5,447 nt of DNA from JBNJGT01 sp964473285 (GCA_964473285.1 CAYYOI010000078.1:1-5447), one strand, 5' to 3'; counted from the stretch's first letter, positions 1 through 5,447 are shown. Numbers and translations are program-made. Notes: generated by a model from the letters alone, not told the origin.

Positions 1-80
1 GTTGGTTTTTTCTATTAATTCAGGAGTAGTTAAAACTCATCGGAGATACTGTTTTCCGTCTGAACCCCAACTAGTAATCC

Positions 81-88
81 TTAAATAT
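81..88 (+). promoter_or_regulatory. TATA box of ispH
   Basis: The octamer TTAAATAT ends 21 bases before the ATG at 110. An archaeal TATA box centred about 26 bases upstream of the transcription start would put that start at or next to the ATG, so the ispH message is probably leaderless. No Shine-Dalgarno motif lies directly before the ATG. The rest of 1-109 holds no gene that I can support. Confidence 0.6.
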
Positions 89-109
89 TCCCTCATCACT
101 GAAAATCTC

Positions 110-871
110 ATGAGAGTAACAATTGCCAGGAATTGTGGTTTTTGTTCAGGTGTAAGAAGAGCAATCAACATAGCAAGAAAAAATGCTCCTGCCCATACAC
201 TTGGCCCTTTAGTCCATAACAAGAGGGTTATATCCCAACTCGAGGAGATAGGAGTACATGTAACAGATTCTCCAGATGTGAAAGGAACAATAATCACCCG
301 GGCACACGGCACCCCAAAAGATGAGATGCGGGAAGGTATGATTGATGCCACCTGTCCCGGGGTATACAGTCTCCATATAGCAGCACTTGAATTTGAAGCA
401 AAAGGTTACTACGTCCTTATCTATGGTAATGAGAATCATCCAGAAATAAAAGCCCTAGTGAGTTATCTCCATGAAGCAGAAGTCACCAAAGAACCTACCG
501 CCTATGATAAGCCTGTAGCCTGCGTCTCACAGACCACAATGAGCCCAGTAGATTTTCATGCCTTTGTCGATGAGACAAGGCGATTGAACCAGAAAACTTT
601 GCATAAGGATACAATCTGTCGGGCAACCCAGGAAAGGCAAGAAGCTGCAATAGACCTTGCAAAGAAAGTGGACCTCATGATAGTCATAGGAGGCTTTCAC
701 AGCTCAAACACCTACAAGCTTGCAGAGGTCTGCAAACCTTACTGCCCCACGTACCATATAGAATCAGTCATTCCTGATGAGGCCTGGAAGGTGGGACATA
801 TTGGTATTACAGCCGGAGCATCCACTCCTGATGAACAGGTACAGGAAATATACCAACTTCTCCAAAAATAA
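110..871 (+). CDS. ispH: 4-hydroxy-3-methylbut-2-enyl diphosphate reductase (IspH/LytB)
   Basis: IspH is the [4Fe-4S] enzyme that reduces HMBPP to IPP and DMAPP in the last step of the MEP isoprenoid pathway in the cytoplasm. The 253-residue product has the family's key positions. The cluster cysteines are C12 (GFCSGV), C82 (DATCP) and C170 (TICRATQERQEA). Substrate-pocket residues are H36 (VHNKRV), H66 (AHG), H110 and E112 (NHPE), the QTT at 141-143, SSN at 198-200 and S238 (TAGAS). An extra cysteine at position 9 is not part of the usual motif. The ATG at 110 fits the conserved N-terminus and a TATA box 21 bases upstream; an in-frame TTG at position 2 would add 36 unconserved residues. The length is short compared with the 316-residue E. 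coli enzyme, which has a C-terminal extension. dphB follows after 28 bases but has its own TATA box. The enzyme is unusual in archaea, which normally use mevalonate. Confidence 0.95.
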   Translation: MRVTIARNCGFCSGVRRAINIARKNAPAHTLGPLVHNKRVISQLEEIGVHVTDSPDVKGTIITRAHGTPKDEMREGMIDATCPGVYSLHIAALEFEAKGYYVLIYGNENHPEIKALVSYLHEAEVTKEPTAYDKPVACVSQTTMSPVDFHAFVDETRRLNQKTLHKDTICRATQERQEAAIDLAKKVDLMIVIGGFHSSNTYKLAEVCKPYCPTYHIESVIPDEAWKVGHIGITAGASTPDEQVQEIYQLLQK

Positions 872-877
872 TTTAAA
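870..877 (+). promoter_or_regulatory. TATA box of dphB, overlapping the ispH stop codon
   Basis: AATTTAAA starts inside the TAA stop codon of ispH (869-871) and ends 22 bases before the dphB ATG at 900. The spacing fits a leaderless transcript. It suggests dphB can be transcribed independently of ispH despite the 28-base gap. Confidence 0.55.
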
Positions 878-899
878 GCCATCACCTTTCTCAAAGCAA

Positions 900-1613
900 A
901 TGCTCTACATGATCGGAATAGGGTTGCACGACCCAAAAGACATCACATTCAAAGGCCTTGAAGCCATAAATAAAGCAAGTCGAGTCTATCTGGAATACTA
1001 TACCTCCAAATATGCAGACATAGAGGGACTGCGTTCATTTACAGGAAAGGATATAATCCTTGCAGACAGGGATATGGTTGAATCAGGCACAGTTTCTATC
1101 TTAAAGGATGCTGACAAATCAGATATAGCCTTCCTGGTGATAGGAGACCCTTTTGCAGCAACTACTCACATAGGCCTGAAACTTGAAGCAGAAGAGAAAG
1201 GGATTCCTGTCAAGGTTATACACAATGCCTCTGTTCTTACAGCTATAGGAATAACAGGACTTGAACTTTACAAGTTTGGCAAGGTGACAAGCATACCTTT
1301 TGGCTATGAAAAAGTTACAGCACCTATTGAAGTCTGCAGGAAAAATCAGCAGATGGGACTTCATACCCTTTTCCTACTGGATCTTGATCCGATAAATGAC
1401 CGTTTCATGACAATAAATGAAGCTTGCGAATATCTAAAGCCCCTTGAACCAGCTGTTGCAATAGGTTGTGCTGGCCTTGGTGCAGATAATCCTGAGATTA
1501 TATCAGGTACCCTAACAGAACTGCAGTCTCATAATTTCTTTCTTTTTCCGCAATGCCTCATAATACCAGGCAATCTCCATTTCATGGAAGAGGATGCAAT
1601 CAATCGAAACTGA
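900..1613 (+). CDS. dphB: diphthine synthase (diphthamide biosynthesis methyltransferase)
   Basis: DphB/Dph5 transfers methyl groups from S-adenosylmethionine to the modified histidine of elongation factor 2 in the second step of diphthamide synthesis, found only in archaea and eukaryotes. The 237-residue protein shows the class III (tetrapyrrole methylase-like) fold signatures in order: MIGIGLHDPKDIT at 4-16, YLEYYTSKY at 30-38, the SAM-loop motif GDPFAATTH at 82-90, HNASVLTAIGITGLELYKFG at 108-127, SIPF at 131-134, GLHTLFLLDL at 153-162 and the C-terminal IIPGNLHFMEE at 221-231. Length and motif order are normal for archaeal DphB, so it looks intact. The ATG at 900 is chosen because the family starts with MLY/MIG at this point and a TATA box lies 22 bases upstream. 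Its tail overlaps the convergent gene at 1600 by 14 bases. Confidence 0.97.
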   Translation: MLYMIGIGLHDPKDITFKGLEAINKASRVYLEYYTSKYADIEGLRSFTGKDIILADRDMVESGTVSILKDADKSDIAFLVIGDPFAATTHIGLKLEAEEKGIPVKVIHNASVLTAIGITGLELYKFGKVTSIPFGYEKVTAPIEVCRKNQQMGLHTLFLLDLDPINDRFMTINEACEYLKPLEPAVAIGCAGLGADNPEIISGTLTELQSHNFFLFPQCLIIPGNLHFMEEDAINRN

Positions 1614-2703
1614 CACCAAGATGATTAAGAATTTCCTGCTGTCCTTCCATAAGTGTTGGATCAGACTTTGACACCCTTAATTTGATGTGATACTGGTTCT
1701 TTCGTGAGATATAAAAAGAATTACGCACTTGCTCGTCACCTTTTTGGACCTCAAGGGATCTCACCTCTCCTCTTGTAGGAAATTCAGGAAGATTTTGGGC
1801 GGAATATATTACCCCGTCCCTTCTGGTCCTGAACCTGCAAAGTGATAGATAGTTTACATATTGCCTGGCCATATTAGACACATCAAAGACAGATTGGCCT
1901 TTCTTTATCCCAAAAACGCGTCCTATAGAATAGACCCGATCCATTAGCCTGGGATCCACAAGTGCCTGTTTCATAAGGTCACTAAGCCCGTTCTCTACTA
2001 TCGGTTCATCTACCTTTGCCCGGCAATATCTTTCATCAGGTCTTGCTTCATCAAGCATGCATGTACCTGTCCTGAAGCGGTTAAGCAGATCAGATGAATC
2101 ACTATAAAGTCCAATAATATGGCTTTTAACTCCATCCATATTCTTTTTAAGTCCGATTGGCCCACATATCCCCTCTGCAACATGAAGTTCCTCAGGTGAT
2201 AATCGAACGATCTGGCTCTTCGCATCAAACCATTCTTTAACCATATCAAGATCTCTCCTTGAAAATCTGACCTGCTTATTTTCAAGCCCCAGTTCCGAGG
2301 AAATATTTTCCATGGCATTGGAATAAACATCAGAACCAAGCAGTTCCACCCTGTTTTTAGTATATCTTAATCTTAATTTCTCTTTTGCAATCAAACCCAG
2401 CGGGTTATTCTCCCTTTGCGGAAGAAACACATCAGAGGTCACACTTACCTCAATTGAGGACGCATAACTGAAAGGAAGTTCCAAAGTCATAAAATCATCC
2501 AGAGAAAAGGCAACGTCAATCTTTCTTTCTGTTTCTTCCTCCCTGTAAAGCCTTTTCATCAATTCCCTGTCAAGTTCATTAACAACAAGATTTATGTCAA
2601 GATATTCCTTATCATAAGCCATTGAACCCCTTCCTGACGGAAGACTGATTCGCTTATCAAGCTCTTCCATTTTTCCCTTCTGCAAGATCTCCTCAAATTT
2701 CAT
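1600..2703 (-). CDS. uncharacterised 367-residue soluble protein
   Basis: I do not recognise this protein. The frame is open without interruption and ends in TGA inside the dphB tail. The product is highly charged, with no signal peptide or membrane segment. The N-terminal third is rich in K/E helices (KFEEILQKGKMEELDKRI, then NELDRELMKRLYREEETERK). It is followed by beta-like stretches (IDVAFSLDDFMTLELPFSY, IEVSVTSDVFL) and a C-terminal half with helices around SDLMKQALVDPRLMDRVYSIGRVFG. Four scattered cysteines (180, 215, 227, 289) form no clear metal site. I chose the ATG at 2703 because TTTTAAAT ends 24 bases upstream, the same leaderless spacing as the neighbours. A TTG at 2775 in the same frame would add 24 residues and make 391. 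No nearby gene suggests a function. A DPANN- or archaea-restricted family is possible. Confidence 0.8.
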   Translation of the reverse strand: MKFEEILQKGKMEELDKRISLPSGRGSMAYDKEYLDINLVVNELDRELMKRLYREEETERKIDVAFSLDDFMTLELPFSYASSIEVSVTSDVFLPQRENNPLGLIAKEKLRLRYTKNRVELLGSDVYSNAMENISSELGLENKQVRFSRRDLDMVKEWFDAKSQIVRLSPEELHVAEGICGPIGLKKNMDGVKSHIIGLYSDSSDLLNRFRTGTCMLDEARPDERYCRAKVDEPIVENGLSDLMKQALVDPRLMDRVYSIGRVFGIKKGQSVFDVSNMARQYVNYLSLCRFRTRRDGVIYSAQNLPEFPTRGEVRSLEVQKGDEQVRNSFYISRKNQYHIKLRVSKSDPTLMEGQQEILNHLGVSFD

Positions 2704-2727
2704 GGAATTTTGGAAATTAGATACTCT

Positions 2728-2735
2728 ATTTAAAA
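2728..2735 (-). promoter_or_regulatory. TATA box supporting the ATG at 2703
   Basis: On the minus strand GGGG is followed by TTTTAAAT, which ends 24 bases before the ATG at 2703. This is the main reason for preferring the 367-residue reading over the longer TTG start at 2775, because the box would otherwise lie inside the coding region. The assignment is inferred from spacing only. Confidence 0.4.
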
Positions 2736-2843
2736 CCCCATGAATAAGTTTTTTTTCAAAAGGTGAATCAACCAATATAACAGGGTTTTTCTAGAAAATG
2801 ACCAGCATCACTACTACGAAGACCAATATTTACAAAAAAATGT

Positions 2844-2876
2844 AAGGTGACGGGGTGCTTACGGGGATGTCACCTT
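2844..2876 (+). repeat. 8-bp perfect inverted repeat, 17-base loop
   Basis: AAGGTGAC (2844-2851) pairs fully with GTCACCTT (2869-2876). The loop carries two GGGG runs (2852-2855 and 2863-2866). It could be an RNA hairpin, an operator or chance. No T-run follows directly, so a classical terminator is unlikely, and it lies about 100 bases ahead of aIF1A. Confidence 0.45.
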
Positions 2877-2947
2877 CTTCTAAAAAGAAAGTAGGTCGAA
2901 TTCAATGCTGTAGGAATTGTTTGAGAAACCCCAAAAAAACACAAAGC

Positions 2948-2955
2948 TTTAAAAA
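2948..2955 (+). promoter_or_regulatory. TATA box of aIF1A
   Basis: TTTAAAAA ends 24 bases before the ATG at 2980, which fits a leaderless message. It is too close (6 bases) to the in-frame TTG at 2962, so it argues for the ATG as the true start. Confidence 0.6.
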
Positions 2956-2979
2956 ATACCTTTGACCCTCTATACAGAG

Positions 2980-3339
2980 ATGGTATTAAAGAAGAAAAAG
3001 AAGCCTGTAAAAAAATCATTCAGGCCTCAATCCACTGAATCTGAAGTTGTTCGTGTAAGGGTTCCCAAGAACAATGAAGTACTTGGGATACTTGATCAGC
3101 GTCTTGGTGGGTCAAGGGCTCATGTAAGGTGTCTCGACGGTAAGACCAGGAACTGTCGTATCCCAGGCAGGTTGAAAAAGAAATTGTGGGTTCGTCCAGG
3201 AGATGTTGTCCTTATAGAGCCATGGGAGTTCGGCGGAGATGAGAAAGGAGATATCATATTCAAGTATAAACCCAATCAGGTCAATGTTTTGAGAAAAAAG
3301 GGATTATTGAAACAGTTGGATGATTTTGAAGAATTCTAA
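2980..3339 (+). CDS. eif1A: translation initiation factor aIF1A
   Basis: aIF1A binds the A site of the small ribosomal subunit and helps place initiator tRNA during archaeal translation initiation. The 119-residue product has a lysine-rich N-terminal tail (residues 2-12), then the OB fold: EVVRVRVPKNNEVLGILDQR, LGGSRAHVRCLDGKTRNCRI, PGRLKKKLWVRPGDVVLIEP and WEFGGDEKGDIIFKYKP. The acidic tail ends LDDFEEF. Motifs and length match the archaeal family closely. The ATG at 2980 is preferred over the in-frame TTG at 2962 because the TATA box has the correct distance only to the ATG. No Shine-Dalgarno motif is needed for a leaderless start. The TAA stop overlaps the TAG stop of the convergent pseudogene by 4 bases (3336-3339). 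The gene is intact and is a strong archaeal marker. Confidence 0.97.
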   Translation: MVLKKKKKPVKKSFRPQSTESEVVRVRVPKNNEVLGILDQRLGGSRAHVRCLDGKTRNCRIPGRLKKKLWVRPGDVVLIEPWEFGGDEKGDIIFKYKPNQVNVLRKKGLLKQLDDFEEF

Positions 3340-4304
3340 TGCAAATGTTCTGCAAGTCTTATATTTTTGTATTTCACCCTTCCATCATCAACAGTCAATA
3401 TTCCGGTCTGGCCTGCATCAAGATGCCCTGTGTTCCAGAAAAGTTCATCGCATAATTCTCCTTCCGGGACACGAGTTCCACTGCGGTCATGAGCCATGTG
3501 CCCACTTTCTTGAAAATGGCAGTTTATGGCCTTTCTTATCCCCCTCTCCTCGTACAATCCTTTCAGATAGACATTCCCTCTGTTCTCCTTGCGAAGTTTT
3601 AGAGGATAACCATTCCTTGCTATCTCCTGTGCTGCCTGCAGCGGCAGGATTGCTCCTTTACGAATCAGTCTTTTATTCAGGAGAAACTCCTCAGTCACCT
3701 CAGCAAACTCAGCCATGTCCACTGCCCTTTCATGATCAAATCTTCTTGGGATATGATGATGCTCCTATCCGGGTCAGTCACAATATACCTCAAGTCATTT
3801 ATGTTACTTTATTGCAGGACACCCTCAGCAATACTCTCCTCATGGGCCTGAATATACTGATCCAGGGTCTCGAAACGTAAGAGTGAGTCTTTTGACTGTA
3901 CATATCTTCCGCTGGGGATAAGATTTCCAATAAGATATTCTCCACCGTAGGAAAAATCTGTCCTCGGTAAAAAGATAAGGCTATGGTCTCTTTTTTCAAT
4001 TACCTGCTCTTTTGCAGCATCCATGATATTGGATATATCTTTCCTTGAAATATTTCATGACAGGCTCATATACAAGGAATGTATCACAGCTTCCAGGTTG
4101 TACATAGCTCTCCAGCCCGCTTTTTCCGATAGAATGCATGACAAATGCGAAATATTCCTGGCCTCTTTCCAGGCTACTATTCTGATTGCATAGATCTCCA
4201 TTCACAATAAGCTTTTTTGCACCCTGTCTCCTTAGGATGGCAAGGGTCACAGGAAGGATATTTGGTTCATTATGCAAATCAGAGATAATTCCATAATGAA
4301 TCAT
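3336..4304 (-). pseudogene. decayed calcineurin-like metallophosphoesterase
   Basis: Read across frames, this locus encodes one phosphoesterase of about 320 residues. The N-terminal part has the metal-binding motifs ISDLHNEP and VNGDLC. The reading frame is lost at about 4040-4042, where removing one base from an AAA (minus strand) joins KYFKE to DISNIMDAAKEQ in the next frame. That frame meets a TAA at 3809-3811 (after EGVLQ) although recognisable protein continues (NDLRYIVTDPDRS). A second shift at about 3748-3762, in an ATCATCAT run, returns to the first frame with HIPRRFDHERAVDMAEF and continues to the TAG at 3336. The expected PGSHE-type and GHFHE-type motifs read PGSCD and CHFQE, so metal ligands seem lost as well. 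That comparison is from memory of the family. The start is the ATG at 4304, 22 bases after a TATA box. Alternatives are assembly or sequencing indels in a real gene. Confidence 0.82.
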
Positions 4305-4326
4305 CCACTCTTATAATCAATTCATC

Positions 4327-4334
4327 TATATAAA
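4327..4334 (-). promoter_or_regulatory. TATA box of the metallophosphoesterase locus
   Basis: On the minus strand TTTATATA is preceded by the purine-rich GGAAAA, which could serve as a BRE, and ends 22 bases before the ATG at 4304. It is one of the best TATA matches in the window and is intact although the gene behind it is broken, so the locus may still be transcribed. Confidence 0.65.
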
Positions 4335-4387
4335 TTTTCCTTGTAGTCCCCTAAAAGTAAAAATCTTCCGGAAAAAGCACAAATCTT

Positions 4388-4395
4388 TTTATAAA
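4388..4395 (+). promoter_or_regulatory. TATA box of the two-helix membrane protein
   Basis: TTTATAAA ends 20 bases before the ATG at 4416 but only 11 before the ATG at 4407. The spacing favours the second ATG as a leaderless start. It lies back to back with the phosphoesterase promoter in the divergent gap 4305-4415. Confidence 0.55.
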
Positions 4396-4415
4396 ATCCT
4401 TGTTTTATGTTTCCT

Positions 4416-4613
4416 ATGAGAAAACGCCTTGCACGAAGCCTTATGGTCCTTTTGCTGCTATTCTTTGTTCTGTTCCTAATCGGTATACAGGGTATTAGGC
4501 ATGGGCATTCTGTATTCGGCCTTGGTATAAACCCTCTAATAGAGAACCTAATAATTCTTAGTCTCTCTATTGTCGGAATCCTGATGTCCTTTAGAGAATT
4601 AATACTTACCTAG
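4416..4613 (+). CDS. small protein with two membrane segments
   Basis: The function is not recognised. The 65-residue product starts with a basic stretch (MRKRLARS) and has two hydrophobic segments, roughly residues 9-27 (LMVLLLLFFVLFLIGIQGI) and 41-57 (LIENLIILSLSIVGILM). A short loop containing IRHGHSVFGLGINP separates them. The basic N-terminus suggests both ends face the cytoplasm. An ATG at 4407 would add three residues (MFP); the TATA box at 4388-4395 fits the ATG at 4416 better. The stop TAG overlaps the stop of the convergent small ORF by 4 bases (4610-4613). The promoter, the clean two-helix pattern and the tight fit between neighbours support a real gene. A conserved small membrane protein of an archaeal lineage is the most that can be said. 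Confidence 0.72.
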   Translation: MRKRLARSLMVLLLLFFVLFLIGIQGIRHGHSVFGLGINPLIENLIILSLSIVGILMSFRELILT

Positions 4614-4717
4614 TCTTCAAAGTACAGCTCTTCCTTGCTCTTGGTGAATGTTCCTGTAAGGTCCACCCATCCTTGTTTCTTCTCTTTTTGGAATAGTGAC
4701 AATAGTCGCTTTATCAT
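4610..4717 (-). CDS. 35-residue protein translationally coupled to tfe
   Basis: This short frame starts with an ATG that overlaps the tfe TGA as ATGA (4714-4717), a typical sign of translational coupling, and stops at TAG 4612-4610. The product begins with a basic amphipathic helix, MIKRLLSLFQKEKKQG, followed by WVDLTGTFTKSKEEL and the acidic end YFED. It fills exactly the space between tfe and the convergent membrane-protein gene, overlapping the stop of the latter by 4 bases. There are no cysteines and no membrane segment. I do not recognise a family. The composition (K, E, aromatic, few rare codons) looks protein-like, and the ORF would fall below common length cut-offs. The main alternative is a chance frame; 35 codons alone is weak evidence, but the ATGA junction raises the likelihood. 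Confidence 0.58.
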   Translation of the reverse strand: MIKRLLSLFQKEKKQGWVDLTGTFTKSKEELYFED

Positions 4718-5220
4718 TTCAATTCACTCTCCAATTCTTTTATCCGTTTTTTCAGGTTTTCAATTGTCTTTGAATTATCCTGCTGTGACAGCAAACTGCC
4801 GCACTCAGGGCATTTGAACTCAAAATTTATGGCCTGGTCAAAATCGACTCTCACGCATAATGAAGGGCACAAGAAGAACATTCCCTGGTTTGCTTCTTCT
4901 TTTTCCAGCTTTTCCTGCAAAGTCGCAAGTTTTTGCTCCTTAAGTTCCCTTACAAGCTGTTTTATGCGGGGGTTGTTGAGTGTCCAGTAACTGATATACC
5001 AACCCTTTATCCTATCCTTTTTCCTGTGATAAACTACAATATTCTTGTCAAACATCCTGTAGAGCATGTTTCGGGTTTGATTTACCTCAAACTCTAGCTT
5101 ATCAGCAATCTCGAACTCAGAGATGTCTTTCTTATTCTTCAGGTAATGCATTACTGGCAATACATCTTCCCCGACAAGCTCTGCTACAGTTTCCTCCATA
5201 ATTTTTGTGGTTATTTTCAT
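4714..5220 (-). CDS. tfe: transcription factor E alpha subunit (TFE)
   Basis: TFE assists archaeal RNA polymerase in promoter opening with TBP and TFB, and is the counterpart of eukaryotic TFIIE-alpha. The 168-residue protein has the extended winged helix at about 5-85 (EDVLPVMHYLKNKKDISEFE, IADKLEFEVNQTRNMLYRMF, YHRKKDRIKGWYISYWTLN). A charged linker helix follows at 86-110, then a zinc ribbon with C118/C122 (CPSLC) and C137/C140 (CPEC). The C-terminal coiled stretch is DNSKTIENLKKRIKELESEL. All four zinc ligands are present and the length is normal. The ATG at 5220 is the first in the frame and lies 27 bases after a TATA box, implying a leader of a few bases or none. A weak AGGAG at 5229-5233 would lie at or upstream of the transcript start. 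The stop overlaps the next ATG, so tfe and the small ORF likely share one message. Confidence 0.95.
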   Translation of the reverse strand: MKITTKIMEETVAELVGEDVLPVMHYLKNKKDISEFEIADKLEFEVNQTRNMLYRMFDKNIVVYHRKKDRIKGWYISYWTLNNPRIKQLVRELKEQKLATLQEKLEKEEANQGMFFLCPSLCVRVDFDQAINFEFKCPECGSLLSQQDNSKTIENLKKRIKELESELK

Positions 5221-5247
5221 GCCTTGGTTTCTCCTAATAACAGGTTA

Positions 5248-5255
5248 TATATAAA
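5248..5255 (-). promoter_or_regulatory. TATA box of tfe
   Basis: On the minus strand TTTATATA, within AAAATTTATATATAACC, ends 27 bases before the tfe ATG at 5220. It is the same octamer as in front of the phosphoesterase locus. The spacing is slightly longer than for the other genes and predicts a leader of roughly 4-5 bases. Confidence 0.65.
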
Positions 5256-5270
5256 TTTTATTGTGATTTG

Positions 5271-5307
5271 TTACTATGTAGTAATAAATTTTACATTTTT
5301 TTACTAC
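5271..5307. repeat. TTACTA/TAGTAA palindrome with third arm upstream of tfe
   Basis: TTACTA (5271-5276) and TAGTAA (5279-5284) form a palindrome with a 2-base spacer. A further TTACTAC at 5301-5307 is the inverted copy of GTAGTAA at 5278-5284. The set lies 16-52 bases upstream of the tfe TATA box, a position suited to an activator or repressor site, but in AT-rich DNA it could be chance. Confidence 0.35.
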
Positions 5308-5447
5308 CGCTTGATTTGTCTTCTCGGGTTTCCCCTATAAAAAGCTTTTGTCTGTATGTTTTTTTTAGGATTTTTAAACATTTCGTACAAAATGAGTTTT
5401 TCTAAAAAATAGTAGAATATATATATTAAAATGGCAGGATACCATAT
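5308..5447. other. AT-rich region without a supported gene
   Basis: No convincing coding frame is present. There is an 18-codon frame from the ATG at 5356 and the possible beginning of a gene at the ATG at 5431 (MAGYH, cut by the window end) behind AT-rich DNA. A T-run at 5359-5367 and several TATA-like stretches (5336-5343, 5416-5426) cannot be assigned to a transcript. Confidence 0.3.

Larger units (their letters stand above)
2704..2947. other. divergent intergenic region with a perfect hairpin
   Basis: This is the longest stretch without a firm gene between the start of the unknown minus-strand gene and the aIF1A promoter. It contains a perfect 8-bp inverted repeat, AAGGTGAC at 2844-2851 and GTCACCTT at 2869-2876, around a G-rich 17-base loop. 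A 32-codon ORF with an ATG at 2867 and a TGA at 2963-2965 runs through the right half, but it has no good promoter or ribosome binding site and I do not call it as a gene. I see no tRNA-like or C/D-box pattern. Confidence 0.4.

Noticed and set aside
2..109. N-terminal extension of ispH from a TTG at position 2
   Set aside because: The extra 36 residues are not part of the IspH family, the TATA box at 81-88 would lie inside the gene, and the ATG at 110 matches the conserved N-terminus.
2704..2775. Longer start (TTG at 2775) for the unknown minus-strand gene
   Set aside because: Possible, but the TATA-like box at 2728-2735 has the right spacing to the ATG at 2703 and would be internal to the longer form.
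3809..3811. Recoding of TAA as a sense codon
   Set aside because: ispH and aIF1A end properly at TAA, and the same locus carries two frameshifts, so gene decay or error is the simpler reading.
3320..3880. Plus-strand frame of 186 codons opposite the phosphoesterase
   Set aside because: It lies antisense to the recognisable phosphoesterase motifs, its translation is rich in H, P, C and L without domain character, and it has no promoter.
5146..5340. Plus-strand frame of 64 codons at the tfe promoter
   Set aside because: It runs through the tfe start, TATA box and palindrome on the other strand, and the translation is a low-complexity product of AT-rich DNA.
5221..5447. CRISPR array, tRNA or C/D-box RNA
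   Set aside because: I found no regularly spaced repeats, cloverleaf or paired RTGATGA/CTGA boxes here or in the other gaps.

Overview
The window comes from an archaeon. It carries three genes of archaeal information processing: diphthine synthase (dphB), translation initiation factor aIF1A and the alpha subunit of transcription factor E (tfe). TATA boxes sit at the spacing expected for leaderless archaeal transcripts. The DNA is AT-rich and tightly packed. A DPANN-type lineage (Woesearchaeota/Pacearchaeota-like) is a reasonable guess from the compact layout, the short proteins and an ispH gene that is atypical for archaea. That placement is inference and was not tested.

Layout from left to right. 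1-109: leader with the ispH promoter. 110-871 (+): ispH, last enzyme of the MEP isoprenoid route. 900-1613 (+): dphB, with its own TATA box overlapping the ispH stop codon. 1600-2703 (-): a 367-residue protein I do not recognise, overlapping the dphB tail by 14 bases. 2704-2979: non-coding or weakly coding gap with a perfect 8-bp hairpin and the aIF1A promoter. 2980-3339 (+): aIF1A. 3336-4304 (-): a calcineurin-like metallophosphoesterase gene broken by two frameshifts and a stop codon, still behind an intact promoter. 4416-4613 (+): a 65-residue protein with two membrane segments. 4610-4717 (-): a 35-codon ORF whose ATG overlaps the tfe stop codon as ATGA. 4714-5220 (-): tfe. 5221-5447: AT-rich upstream region with the tfe promoter and a TTACTA/TAGTAA palindrome.

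The genes share no single pathway. They are mostly single-gene transcription units in alternating orientation, each with a TATA box ending 20-27 bases before the chosen ATG. All three convergent junctions overlap at the stop codons (14, 4 and 4 bases). The only operon-like pair is tfe with the small ORF behind it. The points most worth a second look are that small ORF, the bacterial-type ispH in an archaeal setting, the decayed phosphoesterase, the unrecognised 367-residue protein and the palindrome upstream of tfe.
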